A stretch of 64,000 nucleotides of DNA from Clostridium sp. CS001 (GTDB lineage: Bacteria; Bacillota; Clostridia; Clostridiales; Clostridiaceae): assembly GCF_020443565.1 (NCBI RefSeq), contig NZ_JAIZZN010000007.1:107808-171807 (forward strand), in the 5' to 3' direction. The position numbers and the translations under genes were made by a program. Positions 1 to 8,428 of this stretch are shown in pieces; position 1 is the first letter of the stretch, and every line of letters begins with the position of its first letter. The notes below the pieces were generated by a model. It made no database searches. It saw only the letters and a program-made list of their open reading frames with translations, and was not told where the DNA came from.

Positions 1-312
1 TTTAATCTGAACTTTAATCAAAGGTATTCCTGACAAATTGTTTGTTGAAAGAAATTCTAAGTTACTATCACTATGAAAATCATCTTCAGAAATTAATATA
101 TATATGTTACCTTTATCATCCGGAATGTTATATTGTAAAAGTTCGCTTAGGTTAGTGTCCCTTATAAATATTAGTCGATGCATTACCCCATTCATGTCTT
201 TTACAACTGTCCATAGCTCAGAATTATTATTCTTACTTTTTATATCCTCTAATAAATATCCATATTGATTTGTAAATCCCTTTATAATAACTTCTATATT
301 TTTATCTCTCAT
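1..312 (-). CDS. Hypothetical protein, N-terminal part (runs off the left edge)
   Basis: An open frame of 104 codons starts with ATG at 312 and is still open at base 1, so only the N-terminus is visible. The ATG is preceded by GGAGAAATAT, an acceptable ribosome binding site. The visible part is charged and hydrophilic (begins MRDKNIEVIIKGF) and has no signal peptide or membrane segment. I do not recognise the family. It lies downstream of the HD-GYP gene, separated from it by a 57-bp palindrome, so it may belong to a different transcript. Confidence 0.55.
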   Translation of the reverse strand, partial: MRDKNIEVIIKGFTNQYGYLLEDIKSKNNNSELWTVVKDMNGVMHRLIFIRDTNLSELLQYNIPDDKGNIYILISEDDFHSDSNLEFLSTNNLSGIPLIKVQIK

Positions 313-326
313 ATATTTCTCCTAGG

Positions 327-383
327 GTGCCACCCACGTGGCAAGTGGCAAGCTAGACTTGCCACTTGCCACGTGGGTGGCAC
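327..383. repeat. Palindromic repeat, full copy (GTGCCACCCACGTGG family)
   Basis: Two perfectly complementary 26-nt arms (327-352 and 358-383) flank a 5-nt loop. The arm begins GTGCCACCCACGTGGCAAGT. A second full but less perfect copy is at 48188-48244 and a single arm at 39289-39314, so this is a dispersed REP-like unit. It lacks a U-tract on either side, so it is unlikely to be a simple terminator. Confidence 0.85.
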
Positions 384-388
384 TAACT

Positions 389-1447
389 TTATATTATTGC
401 TTGAACCACAAGATTACGACATTGCAATAAATCTATTTCATAAAACTTGATAGGCTTTCTAGTTTCACTTTCATAAAGCACTCTAAGTACTGGTCTATCA
501 GGAAAGTTCTTGTTTTGTTTAATTACGTATCCTTCAATTCCGTTGGATAGCTTTAAACATACACCTAATGGAAATACTGAAAAAGTTTTTTTAAAGTTTT
601 TTATAATTTCTTCATCAAAGGCATTTCCACAACCTGCTAAAATTAATTCATAAGCATCTATAGGATTAAATTTTTGTCTGTAACTTCTATCATTGCTTAC
701 GGCATCATAAACGTCACAAACAGAAATAATTCTTGCAAATTTAGAAATTTGATGTAATTTAAGTCCATAAGGATATCCACTACCATCAACTTTTTCGTGG
801 TGATGTTCCACAGCCCTTAGAACTTCACTAGATATGGAAAAATTCTTTTCTAGAATACTTCTTCCATAGGTTGGATGTTGCCTTATTTCTTGAAATTCTT
901 CCTCTGTTAGCTTGCCTGGCTTAGTTATAATATCCGAATCAATTTTGGTCTTTCCTATGTCATGAAGAATTGCTCCAATGCTCAGCTCTTTTAATTCGCT
1001 CTCTTTAAGATTCATAGACAAGCCAAGAAAAGTTGCCATAATCCCAGTATCTATAGAATGAAGATATGTATAGTTATCATAGGTTTGTATATCGTACAAG
1101 CTTTTATTTACATCGCCCATTTCAATAATGTGGTCAACCAAATCTTCCACAACGGATAAGGCATCTTTGGTTCCCTTCTTATCTCCTGACGTTACATTTT
1201 TCATTATGTTAGCCATATTTTTCATGGTTGCTGCTTTTAAATCACTTAGCTTTTCATCTTCTACTGATATATCATCTAATCTGGAATCTTCTACATATAC
1301 GTAGAAAACCCCCAATTCCTTAAGTTTTGTTATGTACTTATTAGTTAACTTTACTCCTGACCTTAGAAGTACGTTTCCGTCTTCTGTAAAAATATTTCGC
1401 CCTAAAACCTCATCGGCTTTTACCCTATTTATAAACTCAAGTCTCAT
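389..1447 (-). CDS. HD-GYP domain protein, probable cyclic-di-GMP phosphodiesterase
   Basis: This 352-aa protein has an N-terminal region of about 125 residues of the kind often found before HD-GYP domains, followed by a full HD-GYP domain. Metal-binding motifs are visible: HDIGK near residues 162-166, a HHHEK(V)DGSGYP stretch near 216-228, and the following CDVYDA. HD-GYP enzymes hydrolyse cyclic-di-GMP, but there is no response-regulator receiver domain here. ATG at 1447 is preferred over the upstream GTG at 1453 because AGAGGTG lies at proper spacing before it. It follows the 132-aa gene by 24 bp and the Fur-family gene upstream, so the three probably form one transcript. It is cytoplasmic, with no membrane segment. 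Confidence 0.9.
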   Translation of the reverse strand: MRLEFINRVKADEVLGRNIFTEDGNVLLRSGVKLTNKYITKLKELGVFYVYVEDSRLDDISVEDEKLSDLKAATMKNMANIMKNVTSGDKKGTKDALSVVEDLVDHIIEMGDVNKSLYDIQTYDNYTYLHSIDTGIMATFLGLSMNLKESELKELSIGAILHDIGKTKIDSDIITKPGKLTEEEFQEIRQHPTYGRSILEKNFSISSEVLRAVEHHHEKVDGSGYPYGLKLHQISKFARIISVCDVYDAVSNDRSYRQKFNPIDAYELILAGCGNAFDEEIIKNFKKTFSVFPLGVCLKLSNGIEGYVIKQNKNFPDRPVLRVLYESETRKPIKFYEIDLLQCRNLVVQAII

Positions 1448-1471
1448 GCACACCTCTAAAAATTCATATTA

Positions 1472-1870
1472 TTATTTATATTCCTCTTGTTTGCCTTTAA
1501 TCTTTTCAAAAACTTCTTTAAGTTCCTGTTTTATTAATTCGCAAACCTCAATTAATGCTTCGCGAACCACCATATGTTCTTTGTCATATTCAAACTTAAC
1601 TACCCAAGTTGGATTATATTCATCATCCACAGCGTCAATAGAATAACCTTTAGTTCTAAATATATCCTCATTAAAATAATCATAAATCGCCGTAAACTGC
1701 CATTCTTCTACATCCTCATGAGTATCAAAAAACAAGTTGATTAATCCTCCATCGTAATACAGTTTCGTTACATATTCTGCACCTTCAGAAGTCTCATAAC
1801 TTCCTAGTTCTCTGACAAATTGATTAGTTTCTTTATCTCTCTCCATTAGTACTAATGATGAAAATTGCAT
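1472..1870 (-). CDS. Conserved clostridial hypothetical protein (DUF6762-like)
   Basis: An acidic 132-aa protein (begins MQFSSLVLMERDKET) without signal peptide or membrane segments. It resembles small clostridial proteins annotated as DUF6762, an assignment from memory of the family pattern (SLVLMEKDKET, GEYVTKLY, LFFDT..DVEEW). No function is known to me. The ATG at 1870 is chosen over that at 1879 because AGGAG directly abuts the upstream ATG but sits 9 nt from this one. The C-terminus is lysine/glutamate rich and probably helical. It lies between the Fur-family gene (15 bp upstream) and the HD-GYP gene, probably in one operon. Confidence 0.7.
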   Translation of the reverse strand: MQFSSLVLMERDKETNQFVRELGSYETSEGAEYVTKLYYDGGLINLFFDTHEDVEEWQFTAIYDYFNEDIFRTKGYSIDAVDDEYNPTWVVKFEYDKEHMVVREALIEVCELIKQELKEVFEKIKGKQEEYK

Positions 1871-1885
1871 TAAATTCATCTCCTC

Positions 1886-2293
1886 TTATTCTTTACATTC
1901 CCTGCAGATTCCTTTTAAATAAACATGACTTTCTGTAAGGGTTATTCCTGTCTTTGCTTTTATTTGCTCTTCTATTTGAGGTATAGGGCAATCTATAACC
2001 ATTTTCTTATGACATAAATCACACTGAATTATATGTTTATGGGCATTATTGCTTATAGTATAGTTATACATATTGTTCCCTAAATCAAATTTGTTTAAAA
2101 TCTTTTTACTCTCTAAAAGCTCCAGTGTTCTATACACAGTAGATAAATCTATTTTTATGTGATTTTCTTTAAGGTCTTCATATATGAGATTTGCATTTAT
2201 AGCTTCTTTTCTACAAAGTATAATTTCTAGTATGCTTTTCCTTGCCGCAGTAATCTTAATATTATTTTCTTTTAAATATGAAATTACATCCAT
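1886..2293 (-). CDS. Fur-family metalloregulator
   Basis: A 135-aa transcriptional repressor of the Fur/PerR/Zur family. The N-terminal winged helix carries the typical STVYRTLELLESKKIL recognition region (residues 51-66). The dimerization domain has HKHIIQCDLCHKK and a C-terminal GICREC, giving two CxxC pairs for the structural zinc. Whether it senses iron, peroxide, zinc or manganese cannot be decided from sequence alone. It is the first gene of a probable three-gene unit. Its AT-rich upstream region (2294-2366) contains overlapping ATATTA/TATAAT palindromic stretches that could hold promoter and operator. The Mn transporter gene two genes away might be a target, which is inference only. 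Confidence 0.92.
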   Translation of the reverse strand: MDVISYLKENNIKITAARKSILEIILCRKEAINANLIYEDLKENHIKIDLSTVYRTLELLESKKILNKFDLGNNMYNYTISNNAHKHIIQCDLCHKKMVIDCPIPQIEEQIKAKTGITLTESHVYLKGICRECKE

Positions 2294-2366
2294 TTATATC
2301 ACCTTACTAAATTATTATATCAATTATAATATACATCAATATATTATTTAATACAAGTAAGCTAGA

Positions 2367-2399
2367 ATAAAAAAGGCTTCTACAAAAGTAGAAACCTTT
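2367..2399 (-). terminator. Rho-independent terminator of the dipeptidase gene
   Basis: On the minus strand GGTTTCTAC and GTAGAAGCC form a 9-bp stem with one mismatch around a TTTT loop, followed by a run of T. It lies about 60 bp after the pepD-like stop codon and before the Fur-family promoter region. Confidence 0.8.
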
Positions 2400-2458
2400 A
2401 GATATTCATTAGTGTAACTTACCTCACTAATGTTGATTTATCCACTAAACTCGTTTGA

Positions 2459-3919
2459 TTATTTTATTTCCTTTAATACTGCTACTAAGAAATCCCACAT
2501 TCTATTTGTTGATGATATACTTAAGTGTTCTTTAGGTGTATGAACATCATAAATATTAGGTCCAAAAGATATTTGATCAATTTTTCCTCCAAATTTATCG
2601 CTGATTAATCCACACTCAAGTCCAGCATGTATAGCTGATATTTCAACATCTTTTCCATTTATATCTTTATATACCTTTTGGAATACGCTTCTTATTTCTG
2701 ATTGTGGATTATATTGCCACTCAGGATAATCAGATTCAAATTCAATAGCTGCTCCTACCATTTCTGCAAGAACTATAGTTTCATCACATATTGCTTTCTT
2801 TAAAGTCTTTACAGAACTTCTCACTGCAGAATCAAATTCTAAGTTTTCCTCAGAAGTTGTAAGAACTCCTATATTAGTTGAACTTTGCACTAAGCCTTCA
2901 ATAGCCATACTCATGTTTTTAACTCCATTTGGAATTAAGAAAAGTAATTGAAGTGCTTTTGTAGCAGTGTCATCAGAAAATGCTTTTTTTACTTTTTCAT
3001 TTAATACTTCAATTGTCAAAGCTACATCTGGATCAATGCCATTTAACTCATCTTTTATAGTAGTGTTCCATTGTGCCACTTTTTCAAGAACTATCTTTTT
3101 ATCGCTTTCTCTAAACAATATAATAGCATCAGCTTCACGAGGAATTGCGTTATTTTTAGCTCCTCCATTGATTGAGTTTATTTTAAAGTCTATAACTGAT
3201 TTTAAATCCATAAGGAAACGTCCCATAAGCTTTATAGCATTTCCTCTTTCTTTGTTGATCTCCATTCCAGAGTGTCCGCCAAATAATCCTTTTATGCTAA
3301 CTGTAGCATTTGTAAAACTATTATCTGCTTCTTCCCATGTTATTGGAAGCTTTATCTTCTCGCGTACTCCGCCAGAACAGCTTACTAAAAATTTTCCTTC
3401 TTCTTCTGAATCTATATTAATTAATATTCTTCCATCTAAATCCTTAGGGTTTAATGCTTGAGCTCCACCCATACCTGTTTCTTCTTCAGTAGTTACTAAT
3501 AGTTCAATTGCTGGATGAGACATATCTTTTGATGCAAGAACTGCAAGACCAAATGCCACTGCAATACCATTATCAGCACCTAAAGTAGTTCCATTAGCTC
3601 TTAAAATATCACCTTCTACAATAAACTCAATAGCATCTTTCAAGAAATCATGCTTTGTATCTGTGTTTTTTTCACAAACCATGTCCATATGACCTTGAAT
3701 TATTATAATTGGAGCTTTTTCATATCCTTTAGTAGCAGGCTTTTTTATTATAACATTTAATGCTTTATCTTGAATAACTTCTAAACTATGCTCTTTAGCA
3801 AAGCTTACTAACCAATCACTTATTGCTTTTTCATTGCCAGAACCCCTTGGAATCTCGTTCATAGCTTTAAAATACTTGAATGCCTCAAATGAGCTTAAAT
3901 CTTTTAACTTTTCTAACAT
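2459..3919 (-). CDS. pepD: Aminoacyl-histidine dipeptidase (PepD-type, M20 family)
   Basis: A 486-aa M20 metallopeptidase of the Xaa-His dipeptidase type, which hydrolyses dipeptides such as carnosine-type substrates in the cytoplasm. Visible family marks are GHMDMV (first zinc ligand, near residue 78), GADNGIAVA, TTEEETGMGGA (catalytic Glu and zinc ligand), INIDSEEEG, and the dimerization 'lid' containing GLFGGHSGMEIN. A C-terminal HAGLECG and the final HTPKEH supply remaining active-site residues. Length matches the family. ATG at 3919 is chosen because AAAGG sits 8 nt before it but abuts the ATG at 3928. It is followed by its own terminator and lies 16 bp after mntP, so the two may be cotranscribed. 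Confidence 0.95.
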   Translation of the reverse strand: MLEKLKDLSSFEAFKYFKAMNEIPRGSGNEKAISDWLVSFAKEHSLEVIQDKALNVIIKKPATKGYEKAPIIIIQGHMDMVCEKNTDTKHDFLKDAIEFIVEGDILRANGTTLGADNGIAVAFGLAVLASKDMSHPAIELLVTTEEETGMGGAQALNPKDLDGRILINIDSEEEGKFLVSCSGGVREKIKLPITWEEADNSFTNATVSIKGLFGGHSGMEINKERGNAIKLMGRFLMDLKSVIDFKINSINGGAKNNAIPREADAIILFRESDKKIVLEKVAQWNTTIKDELNGIDPDVALTIEVLNEKVKKAFSDDTATKALQLLFLIPNGVKNMSMAIEGLVQSSTNIGVLTTSEENLEFDSAVRSSVKTLKKAICDETIVLAEMVGAAIEFESDYPEWQYNPQSEIRSVFQKVYKDINGKDVEISAIHAGLECGLISDKFGGKIDQISFGPNIYDVHTPKEHLSISSTNRMWDFLVAVLKEIK

Positions 3920-3935
3920 ATTAATCATCCTTTCT

Positions 3936-4484
3936 TTAAAAAAAAATCATTTTTAGCCCGAAAATTATTAGTATTATACCTCCAATATAGTCAGCATACT
4001 CCCCTACAAATTCTACCCTTTTTAAATATTTAGAAATTATAAAAGCTATAGTTGACATTACTAGAGTTATACCCCCAATGAATAATGTATTATTTAATAA
4101 TGTAACTTTCGTTATATTATTTAATACCGTAAAACCTACCACCATTGCATCAATGCTTACTGACGCTCCTAAAATAAAATACATCTTAGGTTTAAGTAGC
4201 GGACACTCACCTTTACTTTCAAAGCCGTTCTTAATCATAAGTACACCAACTGCAGCAATAATCATACCGCCAATTATAGTTGGCATGGCCGCTACATATG
4301 TATTGAAAAGGAATCCGGCATAAGCACCTATGTATGAAAATAAAAATTGAAATATCCCAAAGGAGATTATAAAGCCTAGCTTATTTCTAGCCCTAGTTTG
4401 GTTATTTAAACCTATACATAAAGCCACTCCAAAAGCATCTAAAGATAGTGCTAACCCTATTGTAAGTAATGGGTATAAATCCAT
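3936..4484 (-). CDS. mntP: MntP-type manganese efflux pump
   Basis: A 182-aa membrane protein of the MntP (DUF204) family with about six transmembrane helices in two homologous halves. Both halves carry the diagnostic acidic motif: [12 protein letters not shown] near residue 10 and [12 protein letters not shown] near residue 105. These proteins export Mn(II). ATG at 4484 is preferred because GGGAGGAAAATTC precedes it; the longer frame upstream has no such site. Many mntP genes are under a yybP-ykoY Mn riboswitch, but I see no such element in the roughly 270 bp upstream. It lies divergent to corA. Confidence 0.92.
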   Translation of the reverse strand: MDLYPLLTIGLALSLDAFGVALCIGLNNQTRARNKLGFIISFGIFQFLFSYIGAYAGFLFNTYVAAMPTIIGGMIIAAVGVLMIKNGFESKGECPLLKPKMYFILGASVSIDAMVVGFTVLNNITKVTLLNNTLFIGGITLVMSTIAFIISKYLKRVEFVGEYADYIGGIILIIFGLKMIFF

Positions 4485-4810
4485 GAATTTTCCTCCCATA
4501 ATAATACTGTATGCTACAACACAAACCTCATGATATAACATAACCCTCTACAATATATTAGTCAAACTTCTTTATTATTATTCCAATTTTTTTATCTATC
4601 ATGTATAGAACCTTACTATACTATTATGAATTAATTAGCGTTTTTTGTCAACACTACTTCCGCATCCTAAAATCTTAGTTTTATACCGTATTTCTCCCAA
4701 ATACACTAATATCTACGACCTTTCATAAAAATCATATAATTAATTATTAGTTGTGCTTATTGCATTTTATGGACTATAATATAGATGAACTTACACTAGG
4801 AGGTGCAAAA
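4485..4810. other. Divergent intergenic region between mntP and corA
   Basis: AT-rich sequence of about 325 bp that must hold the promoters of the two diverging transporter genes. I looked for a yybP-ykoY or M-box riboswitch and saw no convincing core. A well-placed AGGAGGTGCAAAA just before 4811 is the corA ribosome binding site. Confidence 0.5.
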
Positions 4811-5746
4811 ATGCTTTCAATATATAAAAGTGCAGAAAATGGTCAATTATCAAAGCTAGAAAGTATTGAGCCAGGTTGTTGGGTTAATATGATAGACCCT
4901 TCTGCTGAAGAATTGGTCTTCGTATCAAAAAATACTAACGTCCCTATAGATTTTTTAAAAGCTGCTTTAGACGAAGAGGAAACTTCTCGTATTGATGTAG
5001 AGAATTGCACATTAATTATTCTGGATATTCCCTTTACAGATATGGATGATAACTCATTAACCTACGACACTTACCCCTTATCCCTAATACATACTGATAA
5101 GGTAATAATTACAGTTTGTTTGAAAAACAGTAAGGTATTATCTGACTTTAGCGAGGGGAAAATCAGCTCTTTCTTTACCTTTAAACGTTCAAGATTCATG
5201 CTACAAATCTTATATAGAATTGCCAACTATTATCTAATATATCTAAGGCAAATTGATAAGAAAAGCTACATAGTTGAAAAGCAGTTACATAAGTCTTTAA
5301 GAAATAAGGAGCTTATTCAATTGCTAGCCTTAGAAAAATCTCTTGTATACTTTTCTACTTCCTTAAAGGGAAATGAAATCACCTTAGAAAAAATGCTTAA
5401 GCTAGATATACTTCAAAAATATGAAGAAGATAAAGACGTACTTGAAGATGTTATAATTGAAAATAGGCAAGCTATAGAGATGTGTACTATATATAGTAAT
5501 ATCCTAAGTGGCACCATGGATGCCTACGCTTCTGTTATATCAAATAACCTTAACATAGTAATGAAGTTCCTAGCTGCAATAACTATAGTAATGGCTATAC
5601 CTAATATGGTTTCTGGGTTATTTGGTATGAATGTAGCCGGGATACCTTTCGCCGCTAGCACTGTAGGCTTTTGGTATGTGGTTGCGCTAATTGGCCTTAT
5701 AGGAATATTTGTTATTTATTTTCTTAATAAAAAAGATATGTTTTAG
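4811..5746 (+). CDS. corA: CorA-family divalent cation (Mg/Co) transporter
   Basis: A 311-aa protein with the CorA layout: a cytoplasmic N-terminal domain of about 250 residues rich in long helices, then two C-terminal transmembrane helices. The signature GMN tripeptide is present (GLFGMNVAG, near residue 274), and the C-terminus is basic (FLNKKDMF). CorA pentamers take up Mg(II) and sometimes Co(II) or Ni(II). ATG at 4811 is supported by AGGAGG 7 nt upstream; the frame extends further upstream without a ribosome binding site. A cobalt route could be relevant to the cobalamin operon elsewhere in the window, but that is only inference. Confidence 0.93.
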   Translation: MLSIYKSAENGQLSKLESIEPGCWVNMIDPSAEELVFVSKNTNVPIDFLKAALDEEETSRIDVENCTLIILDIPFTDMDDNSLTYDTYPLSLIHTDKVIITVCLKNSKVLSDFSEGKISSFFTFKRSRFMLQILYRIANYYLIYLRQIDKKSYIVEKQLHKSLRNKELIQLLALEKSLVYFSTSLKGNEITLEKMLKLDILQKYEEDKDVLEDVIIENRQAIEMCTIYSNILSGTMDAYASVISNNLNIVMKFLAAITIVMAIPNMVSGLFGMNVAGIPFAASTVGFWYVVALIGLIGIFVIYFLNKKDMF

Positions 5747-5847
5747 ACAATTGAAACTAAATTGATTTTTAAATCGTAGTATAATATGATACAATATAGT
5801 TATTAAATATATTGTATTTAAACTTTTATTGAAAGGGGGATTTACCT

Positions 5848-6222
5848 ATGAAAAAGAAAAAGATTCTATATGCAGCACTTGTTATAACAGCACTTTCTAC
5901 TGCGTCTGTATGGAAAGCTTCCGCAGCCTCAGTTCAGATGCCAAATGGTACTGTAGTTATTGGAAATAAAGCCTTTGACATAACCTATGCCAATGATACT
6001 AAAAACCTAGCTGAGATTACTGCGGCCATAGTGGCTAGTAGCGAAGTGTATGTTAAAGGGTTTGATGCAACTTGGATTAACAACTCTACTAATGCAGTTG
6101 TAGCATCTAGCACCATTCCTAGTGTAACCTATAAAAATACAACTGGTGTTGAAGTAAAGTATGCAGCTGGAGATAATTCTGTGGTTGCTACAGAAGAATT
6201 AGAAGTAATTAGCATAGAGTAA
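5848..6222 (+). CDS. Small secreted protein made only of the A-family N-terminal surface module
   Basis: A 124-aa protein with a signal peptide (KKKK start, hydrophobic core, likely cut near ASA-AS at residue 27) followed by one copy of the module that opens the three long A-family surface proteins. The shared marks are NGTVVIGNKAFD, YAND, EI..AIVAS, VYVKGF, W..N.T and IP.VTYKN. Nothing follows the module: the protein ends 4 residues after the acidic tail where the long proteins continue into Ig-like repeats. AAAGGGGG precedes the ATG, and a strong hairpin terminator follows, so this looks like a complete gene and not a fragment. It is on the opposite strand to, and convergent with, the surface operon. 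The function is unknown; the module may be a wall-binding or assembly unit. Confidence 0.8.
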   Translation: MKKKKILYAALVITALSTASVWKASAASVQMPNGTVVIGNKAFDITYANDTKNLAEITAAIVASSEVYVKGFDATWINNSTNAVVASSTIPSVTYKNTTGVEVKYAAGDNSVVATEELEVISIE

Positions 6223-6232
6223 TTTTTTACAT

Positions 6233-6273
6233 AAAAGAGGAGAGGTAGTTTTTAAGACTATCTCTCCTCTTTT
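6233..6273. terminator. Bidirectional terminator between convergent surface genes
   Basis: AAAAGAGGAGAG(G)TAGT pairs with ACTATCTCTCCTCTTTT, giving a long stem with T- and A-rich flanks. It can end both the plus-strand 124-aa gene and the minus-strand surface operon. Confidence 0.85.
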
Positions 6274-6298
6274 ATTTATGAATTAATCTACCTTAACT

Positions 6299-6700
6299 TT
6301 ACTTTGCTATGTTCTCCTTTTGCAAATTTACATCCACTGAATATACATCTTTATCTTTTGCATTTATAAGCTTAATTGTAACCTTATCTTTTTCTTTTCT
6401 AACAGGGTATGCTGTGGTAGGCTTACCTAAGATTTCCTTTTGCGTTACAGGTTTACCTTCGTAGTAAACTTGGTATTTTAAAACATCTGTGTATTTCTTT
6501 TTCCCTGACTCTGAAAGCGATACATTTACTACAGATCCAAATGCTGCCTCTCTTACTGTAGCATTAACTGTAACTTCTACACTAGGATCACCTTTAGTAG
6601 TTTTGCTAGGTTTATTGTTCATATAAACTGTGCCTGCGATTGCCAGAATAATTACTAGAATAATAGATATACCAATCACTTTTTTATTATCTTTTTTCAT
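6299..6700 (-). CDS. Membrane-anchored protein with one B-type repeat domain
   Basis: A 133-aa protein with a short basic N-terminus, one transmembrane helix (residues 8-27), and an external domain of about 85 residues. That domain aligns with the C-terminal repeats of the secreted B proteins: V.ATVREAAFGSVVNV, KYQV, a P..T..P segment and KV.IKLI.A. Homology is visible by eye but not assigned to a named family. The helix has no lipobox, so it probably acts as an uncleaved anchor, though a signal peptide is possible. GTGAGG precedes the start. It is the last gene of a likely operon after the 183-aa anchored protein (37 bp) and the SLAP protein. Confidence 0.75.
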   Translation of the reverse strand: MKKDNKKVIGISIILVIILAIAGTVYMNNKPSKTTKGDPSVEVTVNATVREAAFGSVVNVSLSESGKKKYTDVLKYQVYYEGKPVTQKEILGKPTTAYPVRKEKDKVTIKLINAKDKDVYSVDVNLQKENIAK

Positions 6701-6737
6701 GTTGTCCTCACTCCCATTTTACTGTATATAATTAATT

Positions 6738-7289
6738 TTATTTTTTCTCATTTAACTTTAGTTTTAATTCCTTTAGAACCTTTTTATTTGCATCTAATAG
6801 CTTTAGTACTACTTCGCTACCAACTTTCATTGCAGGAAATATTGTGGTTTCAGCTTTTGTAATACTTTCAATATTTGATATAGGCTTGCTTTCAAAGAAA
6901 AACTGATAGTGTTTATAACTATTATTGAATTTGCTGCTATCAGTAACAATTTCTGCTGTAGACCCAAAATTTGCAGCCTTAACTAAAACCGAAATACCAT
7001 ATTCATCACTTATGGTTTTTGCAGCTTCATCTTTTTCTGATCTTTTAGTATCTGCACTTGCTTCATTTTCTTTAGATTTATCTATACCAGTTTCAGCATC
7101 CTTTGAAGCAGTTTCTCCTGCCTTTTTATCTAATTCCTTACTTTTTAACTCTTCGGTGTTTACATCATTTTTACTTTTACTATTAGTGTTGTCATTAAAC
7201 TTTTGAAGAAAGAAAAATAAAAGCACTATTAGTACAATTACTGCAAATAAGCCCGCTGCCTTTTTAGATATCTTTCTATTATTGCTCAT
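6738..7289 (-). CDS. Membrane-anchored protein with charged linker and one B-type repeat domain
   Basis: A 183-aa protein: basic N-terminus, a transmembrane helix (about residues 10-28), a Lys/Glu/Asp/Ser-rich linker of about 65 residues that looks disordered, and a C-terminal domain of about 80 residues. The domain carries VLVKAANFGSTAEIV, HYQFFFE, TTIFPAMKVG and VVLKLLDANKK, matching the repeat found twice in each B protein. ATG at 7289 has better ribosome-site spacing (AAGGG, 9 nt) than that at 7295. It lies 16 bp after the SLAP gene. The layout suggests a spacer presenting the domain out from the membrane; its partner is unknown. Confidence 0.75.
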   Translation of the reverse strand: MSNNRKISKKAAGLFAVIVLIVLLFFFLQKFNDNTNSKSKNDVNTEELKSKELDKKAGETASKDAETGIDKSKENEASADTKRSEKDEAAKTISDEYGISVLVKAANFGSTAEIVTDSSKFNNSYKHYQFFFESKPISNIESITKAETTIFPAMKVGSEVVLKLLDANKKVLKELKLKLNEKK

Positions 7290-7305
7290 ACTCATATTCC
7301 CTTCT

Positions 7306-8157
7306 TTATTCGGATTTGAAGTATACTTTGCAAGTACTTATGTCAAAATCTTTATTAACAATATAATCTTCTGTTATTGTAAAATCATAAACCTTTGCCT
7401 TATGAGGATTTACACTTACATTTTCAATATCAAACATCCCCTTAGCAACAACTTCCTCTTGCTCATCCTTAATCATTATAGGTAATCTTTCTAATTTTAT
7501 AACTTTATCGCAGCCATTACGAATCATGAACACTATAGAAATGGAATTATCCATACCTCTCAATGTTTTGAACACCTCAATATTAACATCGCCTGCTTTT
7601 ATTAAAGGTAACTTAGCTAAAAAGTTTGTGAAGCTACTTTTTAAATCATAATCCATATTCTCTGGAATGTCCTCAAGTTCAACCTTTACTGTATTTATAG
7701 CACTAATGGAACTTTCAAATTGTATTTGAAAGTCATCATTTGAAATTGTATCAACTAGAAGGTTTGCTTTATCAAAATAAACTTTATATGGTCTTGCTGA
7801 AAAAGGAGGTAATATGCCAAAGTCACCCATATCCATAATTTGCTTTGCAAGCACATCCCCATTTTTATTTACAATTACTAGCGGTACTTTATCAAAGTTA
7901 ATTTGCGTTGACAAGCCATTTCTTAAATAAACACTAACCTCTATCTTATCTACCATATGAAAGATATATGTACCACTAATAGACACCTGTCCATTTTCTA
8001 TTGTTGGTAGCTCCGCTAACTCTTCTTCTAAAAATTCCTTTTGAAAATCTGACATAACCCCTTTATCGTATTCATTAAGATGCAACTTTATATCTGCTAC
8101 CACTTTTTCTGGCACTATTTCATTATTACTTTCCATTGAATTATCATTGTTTGTCAT
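7306..8157 (-). CDS. Tandem SLAP-domain protein
   Basis: A 283-aa acidic protein without signal peptide or membrane segment, built of two SLAP-type domains (approximate residues 20-150 and 160-283). Domain one shows the family pattern most clearly: LPTIENGQVSISGTYI, VSVYLRNGL, VPLVIVNKNGDVLAKQ, a D.GDFGILPP segment and RPYKVYFDK. Domain two repeats it more loosely (VFMIRNGCDKVI, LPIMIKDEQEEVVAKGMFD). SLAP domains are known from firmicute proteins linked to accessory-Sec/S-layer assembly. No secA2 or secY2 gene is in this window. AGGAGG lies 8 nt before the ATG. It heads a probable three-gene operon with the two anchored repeat-domain proteins, directly downstream of the A1 surface gene. Confidence 0.8.
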   Translation of the reverse strand: MTNNDNSMESNNEIVPEKVVADIKLHLNEYDKGVMSDFQKEFLEEELAELPTIENGQVSISGTYIFHMVDKIEVSVYLRNGLSTQINFDKVPLVIVNKNGDVLAKQIMDMGDFGILPPFSARPYKVYFDKANLLVDTISNDDFQIQFESSISAINTVKVELEDIPENMDYDLKSSFTNFLAKLPLIKAGDVNIEVFKTLRGMDNSISIVFMIRNGCDKVIKLERLPIMIKDEQEEVVAKGMFDIENVSVNPHKAKVYDFTITEDYIVNKDFDISTCKVYFKSE

Positions 8158-8352
8158 AATAAATTCCTCCTAATAGGTTCAAATTCTAATATTCATTGTT
8201 ACAATTACATTTTATTATATCATATAACTGCTAAACAAATAGTAAACTTTCATTTAATTTACCCACTATAAATTACGTTAATCCTTGAAAATGGTTGCAC
8301 TTTGTAGGAAAATCCCCTTAATATCTCTTTTAAAAAATCTTACCTAAGCAGA

Positions 8353-8402
8353 AAAGGAGAAAGGGACAGCTGATAGCACAGCTGTCCTTTTCTCTTATTT
8401 TG
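8353..8402 (-). terminator. Terminator of the A1 surface-protein gene
   Basis: On the minus strand AGAAAAGGACAGCTG and CAGCTGTCCCTTTCT form a stem of about 15 bp around a 6-nt loop, followed by CCTTTTCT. It separates the 1103-aa gene from the SLAP operon. Confidence 0.82.
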
Positions 8403-8428
8403 CAAAATTGTGGTAACCCCTGAGGGTC

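Noticed and set aside
265..450. Plus-strand frame across the palindrome at 327-383
   Set aside because: It runs over the inverted repeat and overlaps real minus-strand genes at both ends; no ribosome site.
4485..4810. Possible Mn (yybP-ykoY) or Mg (M-box) riboswitch between mntP and corA
   Set aside because: Neither conserved core could be recognised on either strand.
5848..6222. The 124-aa gene as a frameshifted long A-family gene
   Set aside because: A strong terminator follows at once and no Ig-like coding remains are visible downstream in any frame.
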